Source: Candidatus Helarchaeota archaeon
GTDB taxonomy: Archaea; Asgardarchaeota; Lokiarchaeia; Helarchaeales; HEL-GB-A
NCBI GenBank assembly: GCA_013375455.1
Contig: JABXJT010000113.1
Location: 1-12,286 of the forward strand
DNA: 12,286 bases
Direction of reading: 5' to 3'
Part shown: one piece after another, positions 1 through 7,455 of the stretch
How the letters are laid out: each line of letters begins with the position of its first letter
Position numbering within the stretch: position 1 is the stretch's first letter
The notes under the pieces: model-generated
What the model saw: only the letters and a program-made list of their open reading frames with translations
Database searches by the model: none
Told to the model about the DNA's origin: nothing
Program-made: the position numbers and the translations under genes

Positions 1-1451
1 GCCCTAAGGTTATCAGGCGGTACGCCCGTCGCCGGGTTCAAGCCATCCAGCACGGTGTCGAGGGCTACCAAGAGATTTCTCTTGAGGTTGGTCGTAGGGT
101 CTGGAGACCTGAAGGGAGTTACCCCGTAGTGCTTGAAGAGGTCATAGAGTTGTGCCCACTGATAGTAGGGACTGCTCGGGTTCAAACGGGGTTTTAAAAC
201 GCCCCCGACTTGTGCGAGCAACCGCTTATAGCAGGCTGGAAGGGGTTCCGCGAACCCTAAGCCTCTCCGAGCTATCACATAACTTGCCAAGACGTGATCC
301 GAGAAGTTAAATGACCAGGAATACTTCAATGCCCCGATGATCGTGGTGTAGGCTGGATGCACCTTGCGCACCGCGATCCCGTGCCGGGCGCATTTGCGCT
401 CCAGCAAGGGGAGCATCGAGGTTTTGAATTGATTGAGTTTGCGATTTCGTTTCTTGTTATAGGAGAAGGATTGGGCGAAGGATAAGTCTTCTATAATCAA
501 CCCTTTTCCTTTATTGATACAATAATTGATGACTTTATCGAGCTTGAAGCTCGCGTAATCGTCCCGTCGGCCCTTGCGGTAGGAGTGCAGGTTCCGAAAC
601 GGGATCTGCTGATAACTTAAAAACTGCCCCGCTTTATCAATATTGACGAGGGTGACGAAATTGTAATTGAAATCCATCCCAATCGCGCCATGCCGGAATC
701 TATGAAGTAGGTCGGGTTCGGGCGTGTCATAGGACACGTGGGCGTAGTAACGCACCTCCCCTTTGACCAATTTCCTTTTGACGACCACGGTGTATTTGTC
801 CAGTTGGAGAAGGGCTTGGAAGGTCGCTCTTTGGGCGGGATTGACCGCGAGCGGCACGCGGATTCGTTTCGGAATCCGCCCTTGCGTCTTATGGAACGTA
901 GAAATCCGCAACTCCTTGCTGGGCAAGATCTTCAAATTGTTATTCTGTACTCCATCCTGTACCTTCCCATCACAGCGAAACGACGCATCCCGGCGCAAGA
1001 GAAATTCCTCGCGGGCAATTCGCCCCCGAATGCGTTGCCGAAACAACTGTTTCGTCCCAAAGACGACGGGCTTAAGTGCCAAGGCCGCCAGTCGATTTTG
1101 GAGCGATGACCGTTTGGAATATAACCCTGGCAAGCTCCGATCGTTAGGACTCTTCGCAATATTTTTGGCAATCTGCTGCTCCACGACTTCGAGTTTCTGC
1201 GTGAGATTGGTCGCGCGTTTCTTCAACCACGTTTTCTGCTGTTCGAGTTTGGTCTTATTCTCGGTCAAAATAGTATTGACGTACGGGTTGTTCTGGCATA
1301 CTTGCATCAATGTCTGCTGAATTCTTGATGCGCCGTGGAAGACGAGCTGGTACCCCTTCCGTTTCATCCGATTATACACGGTAAAAATTTCATTCAGCTG
1401 GGGTATTTGGGATTCTGACGGATGTAAGCGAAAAATCGTTGTAGTCAGCAT
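1..1451 (-). CDS. tnpB: TnpB-like RuvC nuclease of the IS607/IS605 type, C-terminus off the left edge
   Basis: The minus strand is open from an ATG at 1451 to the window edge (483 codons plus two bases, no stop). The protein belongs to the TnpB-related transposon proteins, known as RNA-guided DNA nucleases. The RuvC parts are visible: GMDFN (D260), GLIIEDLSF (E321) and SDHVLASYVIARR (D385). The paired-cysteine zinc finger that normally sits between the second and third parts is absent; instead there is HPAYTTIIGALKYSW (about 365-379), as I recall from a zinc-finger-less TnpB-related branch. The first 150 residues are basic and helical. About 80 residues follow the last catalytic Asp before the edge. 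An in-frame ATG at 1469 is possible, but GGAG just before 1451 favours the shorter start. Catalytic residues appear intact, so it may still be active although its transposase partner is dead. Confidence 0.85.
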   Translation of the reverse strand, partial: MLTTTIFRLHPSESQIPQLNEIFTVYNRMKRKGYQLVFHGASRIQQTLMQVCQNNPYVNTILTENKTKLEQQKTWLKKRATNLTQKLEVVEQQIAKNIAKSPNDRSLPGLYSKRSSLQNRLAALALKPVVFGTKQLFRQRIRGRIAREEFLLRRDASFRCDGKVQDGVQNNNLKILPSKELRISTFHKTQGRIPKRIRVPLAVNPAQRATFQALLQLDKYTVVVKRKLVKGEVRYYAHVSYDTPEPDLLHRFRHGAIGMDFNYNFVTLVNIDKAGQFLSYQQIPFRNLHSYRKGRRDDYASFKLDKVINYCINKGKGLIIEDLSFAQSFSYNKKRNRKLNQFKTSMLPLLERKCARHGIAVRKVHPAYTTIIGALKYSWSFNFSDHVLASYVIARRGLGFAEPLPACYKRLLAQVGGVLKPRLNPSSPYYQWAQLYDLFKHYGVTPFRSPDPTTNLKRNLLVALDTVLDGLNPATGVPPDNLR

Positions 1452-1530
1452 TGCTCCATTCCCATTCATTTAAGATGAACTGCTTCACAGAATTCAGTCA
1501 ATGGTGCGTTATAAAGGTTTGCCCGCAAAA

Positions 1531-1553
1531 TGCGCAAATGATCCATTTGCGCA
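1531..1553. repeat. Perfect 9-bp inverted repeat upstream of tnpB
   Basis: TGCGCAAAT and ATTTGCGCA flank a 5-base loop (GATCC). The element lies between the end of the broken tnpA (1569) and the tnpB start (1451). It could be a transcript hairpin or a recombinase or regulator binding site. A further GCAAA motif just to the left hints at more than one half-site. The role is inferred only from position. Confidence 0.5.
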
Positions 1554-1568
1554 AATCCAGTTAAGTGA

Positions 1569-1953
1569 TCAATTTTCAGTGTCCTCGAGAATATGCTTAA
1601 TTTGGGTCGTCTTTTTCCCCCCTCGGCGTTTTCCATGCAAACGACTACTGAAATGGACAATGATCGCAATCATATCATCAATGATTTCTTGTTTATAATC
1701 CGACTCGACACGAAATACAATAACCAACTCAGTACCAAACAAGGTGAGCAGTAAATTAGACAAATTTTCGCGTTGGATTGGGGATCTCCGAGGAGAATTA
1801 ACTGTTTGACTTCACTCATTTGAAACGATGATGTCCCTTTTTTCCCATAATCGCATCAATATAGCCTCCATTACTCCAATTTCGGAGGGTCTGTGGCTTG
1901 ACACCCAGAAGGATTGCGGCTTCCTTCATTCGCAAGAGTTTGTCAGTAATCAT
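1569..1953 (-). pseudogene. tnpA: IS607-type serine recombinase (TnpA), frameshifted and internally deleted
   Basis: From the ATG at 1953, 45 codons read as a MerR-like helix-turn-helix (MKEAAILLGVKPQTLRNW, then GKKGHHRFK) and stop at 1816-1818. This matches the DNA-binding N-terminus of IS607 recombinases. Shifting frame continues the sense (MSEVKQLILLG). The third frame, to 1569, gives the typical C-terminal segment: LLLTLFGTELVIVF, then EIIDDMIAIIVHFSSRLHGKRRG. The catalytic domain with the active-site serine and arginines, normally roughly 100 residues between these parts, is missing. So the gene carries at least one frameshift and a large internal deletion and cannot make an active recombinase. 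The upstream TnpB gene start is 117 nt beyond its end. Confidence 0.85.
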
Positions 1954-2061
1954 TGATCAATTTCTTTTCAAAATATGCATTGTTGTCCAATTATAATTTT
2001 TTGATAATAATTGTGGGAAAATAAAAATATAAGAACGCCTAATAACTGAATGAGGTTTAAA

Positions 2062-2169
2062 TTGAATAAGCAATTAATCATTGGACTAAGTGTTATCGCA
2101 ACCCTCGCCATAGTGATCACCATTATCGCGATACGTTTCGCTGGCGATGGCGGGTCTAGTGACGGATGA
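2062..2169 (+). CDS. Possible 35-39 aa single-pass membrane peptide or truncated signal/anchor
   Basis: A TTG at 2062 preceded by TGAGG gives a 35-residue peptide; an ATG at 2050 in the same frame gives 39 residues. It has a short basic N-terminus (NKQ), about 20 hydrophobic residues (LIIGLSVIATLAIVITIIAI), then RFAGDGGSSDG and a stop. This is the layout of the N-terminal anchor and Gly/Ser linker of an archaeal extracellular binding protein. It could therefore be the remnant of a larger exported protein truncated near the insertion sequence, or a true small membrane protein. I see no continuation in other frames after the stop. Nothing else that looks coding is seen in 1954-2371. Confidence 0.35.
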   Translation: MNKQLIIGLSVIATLAIVITIIAIRFAGDGGSSDG

Positions 2170-2233
2170 CTTTGTCTCATACCATTTATACCCTTGCTCC
2201 TAAAATGACGATATTTCAAAAGTTGAGGAAATG

Positions 2234-2291
2234 TCGGATTACGGTTCTAAGCAAACTGTAGCAAGCAAGGGGCATCGGATTATAGTTCTAA
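2234..2291. repeat. 17-nt imperfect direct repeat in the gene-poor spacer
   Basis: TCGGATTACGGTTCTAA (2234-2250) recurs as TCGGATTATAGTTCTAA (2275-2291), with two differences, 41 nt apart. It lies 80-140 nt beyond the stop of the minus-strand methyltransferase gene. No function is apparent. It may be a binding-site pair or a leftover of local duplication. Confidence 0.35.
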
Positions 2292-2371
2292 TTAGATTAA
2301 AAATCACATTTCTTTAGCTGATCTTGTTCTTTACTGTTATATCCTTTGCTATTGGGAAAAAAATGAAATCT

Positions 2372-3526
2372 TTATACATTGATTGGATATTGCCCAAATT
2401 CGTGGGCAGCCTCAATCATCCATTTGAGGCGGGTAGGGTCTATATGACCATGCGAGTGGCAGGGGGCTAAGATATAACCTCCGCCTCGTGCAGCCTTTCT
2501 TATACAATTCTTAACTTCATCTTCAATTTCTTTTTTGCTTCCTCTCACCAGTAAATAGCTCACATCGAGATTTCCAACCAAAACTAAATCATGGCCAACT
2601 TGTTCTCTGACTTTTCCGAGGTCCATTCCCGCAGTGGGCTCTAAAGTTATAGCCCCATCAAATCCCCACTTGATGAAGTAGTCTAGAAGCTTGTAAATCC
2701 GCCCACACGAGTGCCAAAGAATTTTTTTATTCTGTGAATGGACCATCTCGGAAACTTGCCGATAACAATCACCGTACAACTCATCAATTAATTTGGGTCG
2801 TAACAACAGACCTGTTTTATGCCCTAAATCGTCACACCCGGCGATGAGTTCAGCTCCTGCCCTTAGCACTGCTTCCACCATTTTAAGATAGTAATCGGTT
2901 TGGAAATCGACAACCTCCTTTAAGAAAGCCTTATCCTGATAGATGTATTTCGTAAATCTTTCAAAACCGATTGGTTGCCAACAATTTTCCCAGGGGCCGG
3001 GTGCAATATGAGTGATAGGGAAAATTTTATCCTTATATCGCTCAAAGAGGGTTTTATGAAAATTCTCAAGATATTTTAAGTTTCTTTGGAACCAATTCTC
3101 GTTTTCCTCGATCCAATCCCGCCAATCTCTTTTTGTTTTCAAGCGCCCATTAATATAATTCGAAGTTAAGACCCCATCTGCGTATCTAGTAATGTCCCAA
3201 ATCCTCCCATTAATATCATACCAATAATCTTTACCCATCTTCATACTTTGATACATTATCCAATTCGCGTCAAATCCTAGTTTTATCGCGGCTTGCAAGC
3301 AATTCCCAAAGTTTTTAGCGAGCTGTTTATTCATGAAGCCCTCCCTATTCACTAAAAATTTTATGATATGTTTTATTATTGGCTTCTTGAGTAATTTAAC
3401 AAAATTCAGGGTTTCTCTATTTAGGATCTTATCAACCAATGAAGGATTAACCATGAGCCCCATCACGGGAACCCGATCCGGCTCTTGATGGTTCATTGTC
3501 GTTAACAGTCGTTCTTTAAAGTCCAA
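2372..3526 (-). CDS. UroD-fold corrinoid-type methyltransferase (MtaA/CmuA-like, zinc ligands present)
   Basis: The 384 aa protein belongs to the uroporphyrinogen decarboxylase superfamily (PF01208), which includes cytoplasmic methyltransferases acting on methyl-cobamide proteins. The N-terminus (FKERLLTTMNHQEPDRVPV) is the usual opening. CDDLGHKTGLLLRP lies near residue 231. The zinc ligands of the MtaA group are all recognisable: H272 and C274 in WHSCGR, and C356 in ILAPCHSHGH. True UroD decarboxylases lack this His-x-Cys...Cys set, so a methyltransferase role is more likely than heme synthesis. The start is a TTG at 3526, chosen because the family N-terminus begins right there and GGTGAG lies about 10 nt before it. 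It follows the EFR1 gene by 25 nt, suggesting one transcript. Substrate unknown. It could be the substrate-side or the acceptor-side methyltransferase for the corrinoid protein at 9024. Confidence 0.85.
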   Translation of the reverse strand: MDFKERLLTTMNHQEPDRVPVMGLMVNPSLVDKILNRETLNFVKLLKKPIIKHIIKFLVNREGFMNKQLAKNFGNCLQAAIKLGFDANWIMYQSMKMGKDYWYDINGRIWDITRYADGVLTSNYINGRLKTKRDWRDWIEENENWFQRNLKYLENFHKTLFERYKDKIFPITHIAPGPWENCWQPIGFERFTKYIYQDKAFLKEVVDFQTDYYLKMVEAVLRAGAELIAGCDDLGHKTGLLLRPKLIDELYGDCYRQVSEMVHSQNKKILWHSCGRIYKLLDYFIKWGFDGAITLEPTAGMDLGKVREQVGHDLVLVGNLDVSYLLVRGSKKEIEDEVKNCIRKAARGGGYILAPCHSHGHIDPTRLKWMIEAAHEFGQYPINV

Positions 3527-3551
3527 ATTTGCTCAGCTCACCAACACCAGC

Positions 3552-4355
3552 TTAAAGATAGATTTGAGGTTCACGCCGTTTCTTTTGTGCCTTTTTAAAA
3601 AAAGGTGGAATCCACTTAAATTTTATTTGTCTGGCGTTATTCGGACAACTTTTAACGCAGGCAAAACATCGAATACAGTCGCTCTCGTTTATCAAGAACG
3701 TATCAGACTCAATCGCATCTGTCGGACAACTTTCTACGCAGTTCTGACACTTCATACACGATTCAGGATTCAGGACTGGTTGCTCCACAATAAACTTAGC
3801 CATTCCTTTATGGGGCGAGGGTGTGATAGCAGTTGATTCGGGAAAAGGAGGTTTGGGAATATCAAGAATTCTATCGAAATTTACGAGTTTCTTGATGATT
3901 TGCTGTCCAATTGAATGGGCTATCTTTAGGTCTTGGGCATCAGGGCGTCCATGAGCAATTGGGAACTCCTCGTGAGAAAATGAATGCTCTGCAATGAAAG
4001 AAGCGCCACCAATTACATAAAAATTTTTAGTTTCAAGGAGATTTTTTAATTGATTTATAGTATTTCCTTCAGTGACGTTTCCATAGACAGCAACTATAAA
4101 GACTGGTTTTTTATTTCCAGTAAGTCTCTTGAAAAATGGGAGAACGACTTCTGGTATTTCCCGATAATAAACCGGTATTCCTATTAGAACCAAATCTTCT
4201 AAGACATTATAACCTTGATTACGGTTTGCAGATTTAGTTAGGTCAATTTCAGTAACGTCCTGAAGTTCGGTCCCAACTAATATTTCATTCAAAATCTTCT
4301 TAGTACCACCCGTTGGTGAAAAATAGACCGATAGAACGCGCGAAATATTTTTCAT
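3552..4355 (-). CDS. EFR1-type ferredoxin: flavodoxin-like domain plus two [4Fe-4S] clusters
   Basis: This 267 aa soluble protein has an N-terminal flavodoxin-like domain. It opens with the FMN phosphate-binding loop SPTGGTKK (residues 13-20) and carries LVLIGIPVYYREIP and VFIVAVYGN further on. At the C-terminus are two CxxCxxCxxxC motifs (C200, C203, C206, C210 and C227, C230, C233, C237), each ending in CP, as in bacterial-type 2[4Fe-4S] ferredoxins. This is the EFR1 family layout, a presumed low-potential electron carrier. It is the first gene of a minus-strand pair with the UroD-fold methyltransferase. One idea is that it helps re-reduce the cobalt of the corrinoid protein when it oxidises to Co(II). 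The usual activator of that kind (RamA/RACo) is not in this window, so the role is inference. Confidence 0.88.
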   Translation of the reverse strand: MKNISRVLSVYFSPTGGTKKILNEILVGTELQDVTEIDLTKSANRNQGYNVLEDLVLIGIPVYYREIPEVVLPFFKRLTGNKKPVFIVAVYGNVTEGNTINQLKNLLETKNFYVIGGASFIAEHSFSHEEFPIAHGRPDAQDLKIAHSIGQQIIKKLVNFDRILDIPKPPFPESTAITPSPHKGMAKFIVEQPVLNPESCMKCQNCVESCPTDAIESDTFLINESDCIRCFACVKSCPNNARQIKFKWIPPFFKKAQKKRREPQIYL

Positions 4356-4398
4356 TAATTTATTATATAAAAATATTTTTCATTAATTTATTCGTTTA
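4343..4398. repeat. 28-bp tandem duplication over the start codon of the EFR1 gene
   Basis: Bases 4343-4364 recur exactly at 4371-4392 (22 of 22), with a period of 28. On the minus strand each copy contains ATGAAAAATATT. The inner copy is the real start of the EFR1 gene (ATG at 4355). The outer copy would start a tiny peptide that meets TAA after six codons. The duplication therefore copied a start region and lengthened the divergent promoter spacer. Confidence 0.7.
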
Positions 4399-4420
4399 TT
4401 AATAGTTGAAGTGAAATATA
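4361..4420. promoter_or_regulatory. Divergent promoter region between the EFR1 gene and the isomerase gene
   Basis: The 65-nt spacer between the two divergent starts is almost pure A/T. TATATAA at 4364-4370 is a plausible archaeal TATA box for the plus-strand isomerase gene: about 25 nt further would place the transcript start near 4395, with a leader of roughly 25 nt. The same AT tract, read on the minus strand, could serve the EFR1 gene, probably leaderless or short-leadered. The GAAGTGA before the ATG at 4421 is a weak ribosome binding site. Confidence 0.4.
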
Positions 4421-5539
4421 ATGAAAGTTGATGAAAATACGCTTAAAAAGTTGGAGAATTTCAGAGGATATTTAGATAATGATCGCGTTACCGAATTGTT
4501 TGAAGTATTTGCAATAAAATTTGCAGCGGGTCATTGGTGCGCTGGTGATTTTGTAGACAGATTCGCCACTGATGGATATAACGAAACCGTTTCGTCCGAT
4601 ATTCTTGATCAAATTCCACGAGTGGCAGCAGCTAAAATTCAGGGGATTGAATTCCATAACGATATTTTCTTGTTAGAAAATGGAAAAATCGATCACGATA
4701 AAATTACACAAGTACAGGGTGCATTAGAGAAAAATAATGTAGTTGCAACGAACATGAATGTCAACCTTTGGGGAACTCCCAAATGGAAATTAGGGGCAGC
4801 AGCTAATATGAATAAAGGGGTAAGAGAGGATGCCAAAGCACTTCTTTTTCAAGCTATCGATATTGCAAAAGAGATAGGCTGCGCTTCAATGAATTATTGG
4901 CCAGGAAGTGACGGCTGGGACTATAACTTTCAAGTGAACTACAGAACCATTTTAGACTACTTCATCGACGCATGTGCTGAGGTCAATAAAGAAGCAAAGC
5001 AAAGGGGAATTAAATATGGTATAGAACCCAAATTACACGAACCGCGTGAAGGGAATATTATCGTCGGAACCAGTGAAAAAGCTGCTTTGGTGTGCAAGGA
5101 AGTTAATGATATTTGTGGCGGTAGTAATATGGGGATCTGCCTTGATTACGGGCATATTCAGATGTATGCAGGGGAACCCGCGGACAATCTATATACATTA
5201 CAGCGATTTGGTGTTCCAATCCTGAACTTCCACGTTAATAACGCGAAATTACATTCCAATGATGAAGATCGCATTACTGGGACAGGGGATATCTGGCGGT
5301 TTATTGACTTCTGTTATGCATCTATCTCAACAAATTATGGCGGATGGTTCGGTGAAGATCAATTTGAGTATAGAACTGACCCCATCCAAGCAATGGCGCT
5401 CTCCCGAGAGTTATTTGGCAATTGTATGAAGAAAGCTTTACTTATTTACGTTAAGAGAGATGAGCTTCAAGAAGCCCAGGCTACAGGTGATGCTATAAAA
5501 ACTCTTAATATTGTAAAAAAGATTATATACAATGGGTAA
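4421..5539 (+). CDS. Xylose-isomerase-like TIM-barrel protein (sugar isomerase/epimerase)
   Basis: This 372 aa cytoplasmic protein resembles the AP-endonuclease-2/xylose isomerase superfamily (PF01261). MNYWPGSDGWDYNF (about 157-170) corresponds to the xylose isomerase segment with a WGGREGYD-like motif. YGIEPKLHEPR carries the metal-binding Glu (E202) in an IEPK context typical of xylose isomerase. CLDYGHIQMYAGEP (D242, H245), NFHVNNA (H271) and GEDQFEYRTDP (E312, D313, E316) supply the remaining likely metal or catalytic residues. True xylose and rhamnose isomerases are longer and differ in detail, so the sugar is not known. The divergent neighbour genes encode the EFR1 ferredoxin and a methyltransferase, which suggests action on a sugar or polyol freed by demethylation. 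Its last 22 codons are duplicated at 7382-7450. Only 14 nt separate its stop from that of the convergent nuclease gene. Confidence 0.82.
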   Translation: MKVDENTLKKLENFRGYLDNDRVTELFEVFAIKFAAGHWCAGDFVDRFATDGYNETVSSDILDQIPRVAAAKIQGIEFHNDIFLLENGKIDHDKITQVQGALEKNNVVATNMNVNLWGTPKWKLGAAANMNKGVREDAKALLFQAIDIAKEIGCASMNYWPGSDGWDYNFQVNYRTILDYFIDACAEVNKEAKQRGIKYGIEPKLHEPREGNIIVGTSEKAALVCKEVNDICGGSNMGICLDYGHIQMYAGEPADNLYTLQRFGVPILNFHVNNAKLHSNDEDRITGTGDIWRFIDFCYASISTNYGGWFGEDQFEYRTDPIQAMALSRELFGNCMKKALLIYVKRDELQEAQATGDAIKTLNIVKKIIYNG

Positions 5540-5553
5540 AGCTATCTATTAAA

Positions 5554-7182
5554 TTAACCATCAAAAAAATAATCATCTATTCTACTTTGAAGGTCACTCC
5601 AACTTTCAGGATTTCCTTCCACTAAATATGATTTATTAATCAACTGGTCTAAATCTATTTGCGCGCTATTTTTTGGTATATTGAGATATTTCTCTTTACA
5701 CATCTTGATGATATAGTCTAGCATTTCCCGACTTCTTATGGTATAGGGGATTATGATTAAAGTAACACCATTTTTTTCACAGAGATATAATTTCTTTTTG
5801 TCATTGGCTTTCATTCGCTCGAGTTCCTCAATGGATTTATGAAAGTATGGAACCAACTCATAATGTTGTCGTCCCTGATATTCAAAGGCTAGTTTTAATT
5901 CTTGATTATAGCCATCCAGCTCCATTTGATTCTCCCAATCATTAAGTAGCCATGTAGGTCGACTCTTCTGAAACTGCTTATCAAAAATTGATTCAAAGAT
6001 TAAACGACATAATCGTTCATGTCTCCCTAAATTACACTCAGGACACCAAGTACCTCTTTTTATACTATCTGGAATGGCTTCCCAAATATGTCCTTCTTTA
6101 CATTCCACCTCTACCTTTGTGCGTGCATTAACGTATTCGGTCGAACGCAGTTTTCCACCTCTCTCACGTATTAGCTCCTGTAACTCTTCAATAGTTCCCT
6201 TTTCTACATGTGCACATTTTGCACACCAATTTCCTTTTTTAATATTGTTTGGAGTGACTTTCCAAATATGCCCTTCCTTGCACTCTACCTCTAATTTTGT
6301 ATGCGCATCAACAATTTCAGTCGAATGTAATTTACCGCCTCGCAACATTATAATAATTTGTGCTTCCTTATTCATCTTTAACCTTCTTTTGAATCTCCCT
6401 TCCCTATCCCCACATTTGGGACACCACGAGCCGCTTTTAAGATTAGAAGGGGTTGCTTTCCAGACATGCCCTTTTTTGCACACTACTTCCACTTTGGCGT
6501 CCGAATTGACCTTTTCAGCTGATAAATAACTCGTGAAAGTCCGAATTCTTCCCCCTCGTTGTTCTGCCATTTTCTTAATTTCTTTAATTAGCTTCAATCT
6601 CCTCCTGAGATTATTTTTTTTGTTCGCACATTTCTTGCACCACTTACCTCTTTTTATATTATTTGGTGAGGTTTCCCAAATATGCCCCTCCTTACATTCC
6701 ACCTCTACTTTCGTATGAGCATTAACATATATTTTCGAACGCAACTTGCCACCATGGTTCTTCACAAGTTCATATAAATCCTCAATTGATCCTTTTTCTT
6801 TCTTCGCACATTTAGGACACCATCTACCATTTTTTATGTTATTGGGAGTGACTTTCCAAATGTGTCCCTTCTTACACTCTACCTCAACTTTCGTGCGTGC
6901 ATTGACATATTCAGTCGAATGCAATTTGCCACCTTGATACTCCACAATTTCTTGTAATTCTTTCAACCTTATTTCAGGAATTTGATTTTCAATAGCATCC
7001 CAATTTTCAAGCAGCTTGCGTTTTAAATCTTCATTAATAAAGGAATTATCATTAATCCATTGCCTAAAAAACTGTGTAAATTTAAAACCACAAATGGCTT
7101 TTCTCCTAAACAGTGCTTCATATTTCTTCATTAATTGCTGGCAACTGTGAAGCTCTTTTGGATTTATTTTTATTGTGGCCAT
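5554..7182 (-). CDS. Five zinc-ribbon repeats fused to a Vsr/PD-(D/E)XK-like nuclease domain
   Basis: In this 542 aa protein, residues 1-72 are a helical region without recognised domain. Residues 73-388 contain five repeats of about 60 residues, each with GGKLHST-like, KVEVECKKGHIW and NNIKxGxWCPKC-like segments. The CxxxH and CxxC pairs (C103/H107 with C122/C125 in the first) look like zinc ligands of treble-clef or ribbon fingers. Residues 389-500 resemble the Vsr-like fold of some homing endonucleases: RPTWL, then MELDGYN (D423), then LAFEYQGRQHY (E434, Q436, H440), then LIIIPYTI. The likely role is sequence-specific DNA cutting, with the finger array reading DNA; homing-type mobility is inference. 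It lies alone, convergent with the isomerase gene. The start ATG at 7182 lacks a clear ribosome site, as in leaderless transcripts. Confidence 0.72.
   Translation of the reverse strand: MATIKINPKELHSCQQLMKKYEALFRRKAICGFKFTQFFRQWINDNSFINEDLKRKLLENWDAIENQIPEIRLKELQEIVEYQGGKLHSTEYVNARTKVEVECKKGHIWKVTPNNIKNGRWCPKCAKKEKGSIEDLYELVKNHGGKLRSKIYVNAHTKVEVECKEGHIWETSPNNIKRGKWCKKCANKKNNLRRRLKLIKEIKKMAEQRGGRIRTFTSYLSAEKVNSDAKVEVVCKKGHVWKATPSNLKSGSWCPKCGDREGRFKRRLKMNKEAQIIIMLRGGKLHSTEIVDAHTKLEVECKEGHIWKVTPNNIKKGNWCAKCAHVEKGTIEELQELIRERGGKLRSTEYVNARTKVEVECKEGHIWEAIPDSIKRGTWCPECNLGRHERLCRLIFESIFDKQFQKSRPTWLLNDWENQMELDGYNQELKLAFEYQGRQHYELVPYFHKSIEELERMKANDKKKLYLCEKNGVTLIIIPYTIRSREMLDYIIKMCKEKYLNIPKNSAQIDLDQLINKSYLVEGNPESWSDLQSRIDDYFFDG
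6019..6966 (-). repeat. Five in-frame coding repeats (zinc-ribbon units)
   Basis: The DNA encodes five related units of about 171-210 bases (residues 73-133, 134-199, 200-269, 270-331 and 332-388 of the nuclease). Units 1, 4 and 5 share nearly the same peptide core (STEYVNARTKVEVEC or close variants). Unit 3 is the most diverged, with a short insertion (SAEKVNSDAKVEVVC). Unit 2 has WCKKC where the others have WCPKC, WCAKC or WCPEC. The pattern suggests repeated internal duplication followed by unequal divergence. Confidence 0.85.
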
Positions 7183-7210
7183 ATTTGCAACCGTAATTTT
7201 TTTAGGTCAA

Positions 7211-7227
7211 GAGATTAAGAAAATCTC
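7211..7227. promoter_or_regulatory. Small 6-bp inverted repeat upstream of the nuclease gene
   Basis: GAGATT and AATCTC flank a 5-base loop about 30 nt before the nuclease start. TTTATTA at about 7228-7237 on the minus strand could be its TATA box, so the inverted repeat would lie close to the transcript start, where an operator would act. The rest of 7183-7381 is AT-rich and shows nothing coding. Confidence 0.25.
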
Positions 7228-7381
7228 ATAATAAACTAGCAGTTCGCTAATTTTTAAAATAAGAGGGAGTGGAAGATAAGTGATATAAGTAAATCGCACT
7301 AAATTATTTTTTGCAAAAGCATAGTATTTTTCTAATTTTGTAGCTACGACATTTTTTGTACTAACTTAATTGAAATTTTGG

Positions 7382-7450
7382 GAAGCCCAAGCCACCGGCG
7401 ATGCTGTTAAAACTATAAACGTCGTGAAAAAGATAATCTTTAATGAATAA
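7382..7450 (+). pseudogene. Orphan copy of the last 22 codons of the isomerase gene
   Basis: Reading GAAGCCCAAGCC onward gives EAQATGDAVKTINVV and then KKIIFNE with a TAA stop. The end of the isomerase at 5471-5539 reads EAQATGDAIKTLNIV and then KKIIYNG. I count 17 of 22 identical residues, and four of the five changes are conservative, with many silent base changes. Upstream, identity stops abruptly: the frame has a TAA four codons earlier and no isomerase-like sequence before it. The fragment is either the last remains of a tandem paralogue, or the original gene end displaced when the intervening 1.9 kb arrived carrying a substitute end. Confidence 0.8.
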
Positions 7451-7455
7451 ACGAA

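Larger units (their letters stand above)
1..1953 (-). mobile_element. Decayed IS607-type insertion sequence, left part cut by window edge
   Basis: The order is that of an IS607 element on the minus strand: a MerR-like helix-turn-helix serine recombinase (tnpA) followed by a TnpB nuclease. The tnpA copy is broken while tnpB stays open. The block is visibly richer in G and C than the rest of the window, which suggests transfer from another source. IS607 elements lack terminal inverted repeats, so the right boundary cannot be fixed; it probably lies shortly beyond 1953. The left end, where a guide-RNA segment would be expected, is outside the window. Confidence 0.8.

Noticed and set aside
738..1320. 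Two overlapping plus-strand open frames of 123 and 185 codons
   Set aside because: They lie antisense to the continuous TnpB-like frame, whose RuvC motifs are clear. The plus-strand peptides show no domain.
6074..6937. Series of plus-strand open frames with repeated CPSLHSTSTFV-like peptides
   Set aside because: These are the antisense images of the zinc-ribbon repeats of the minus-strand nuclease gene.
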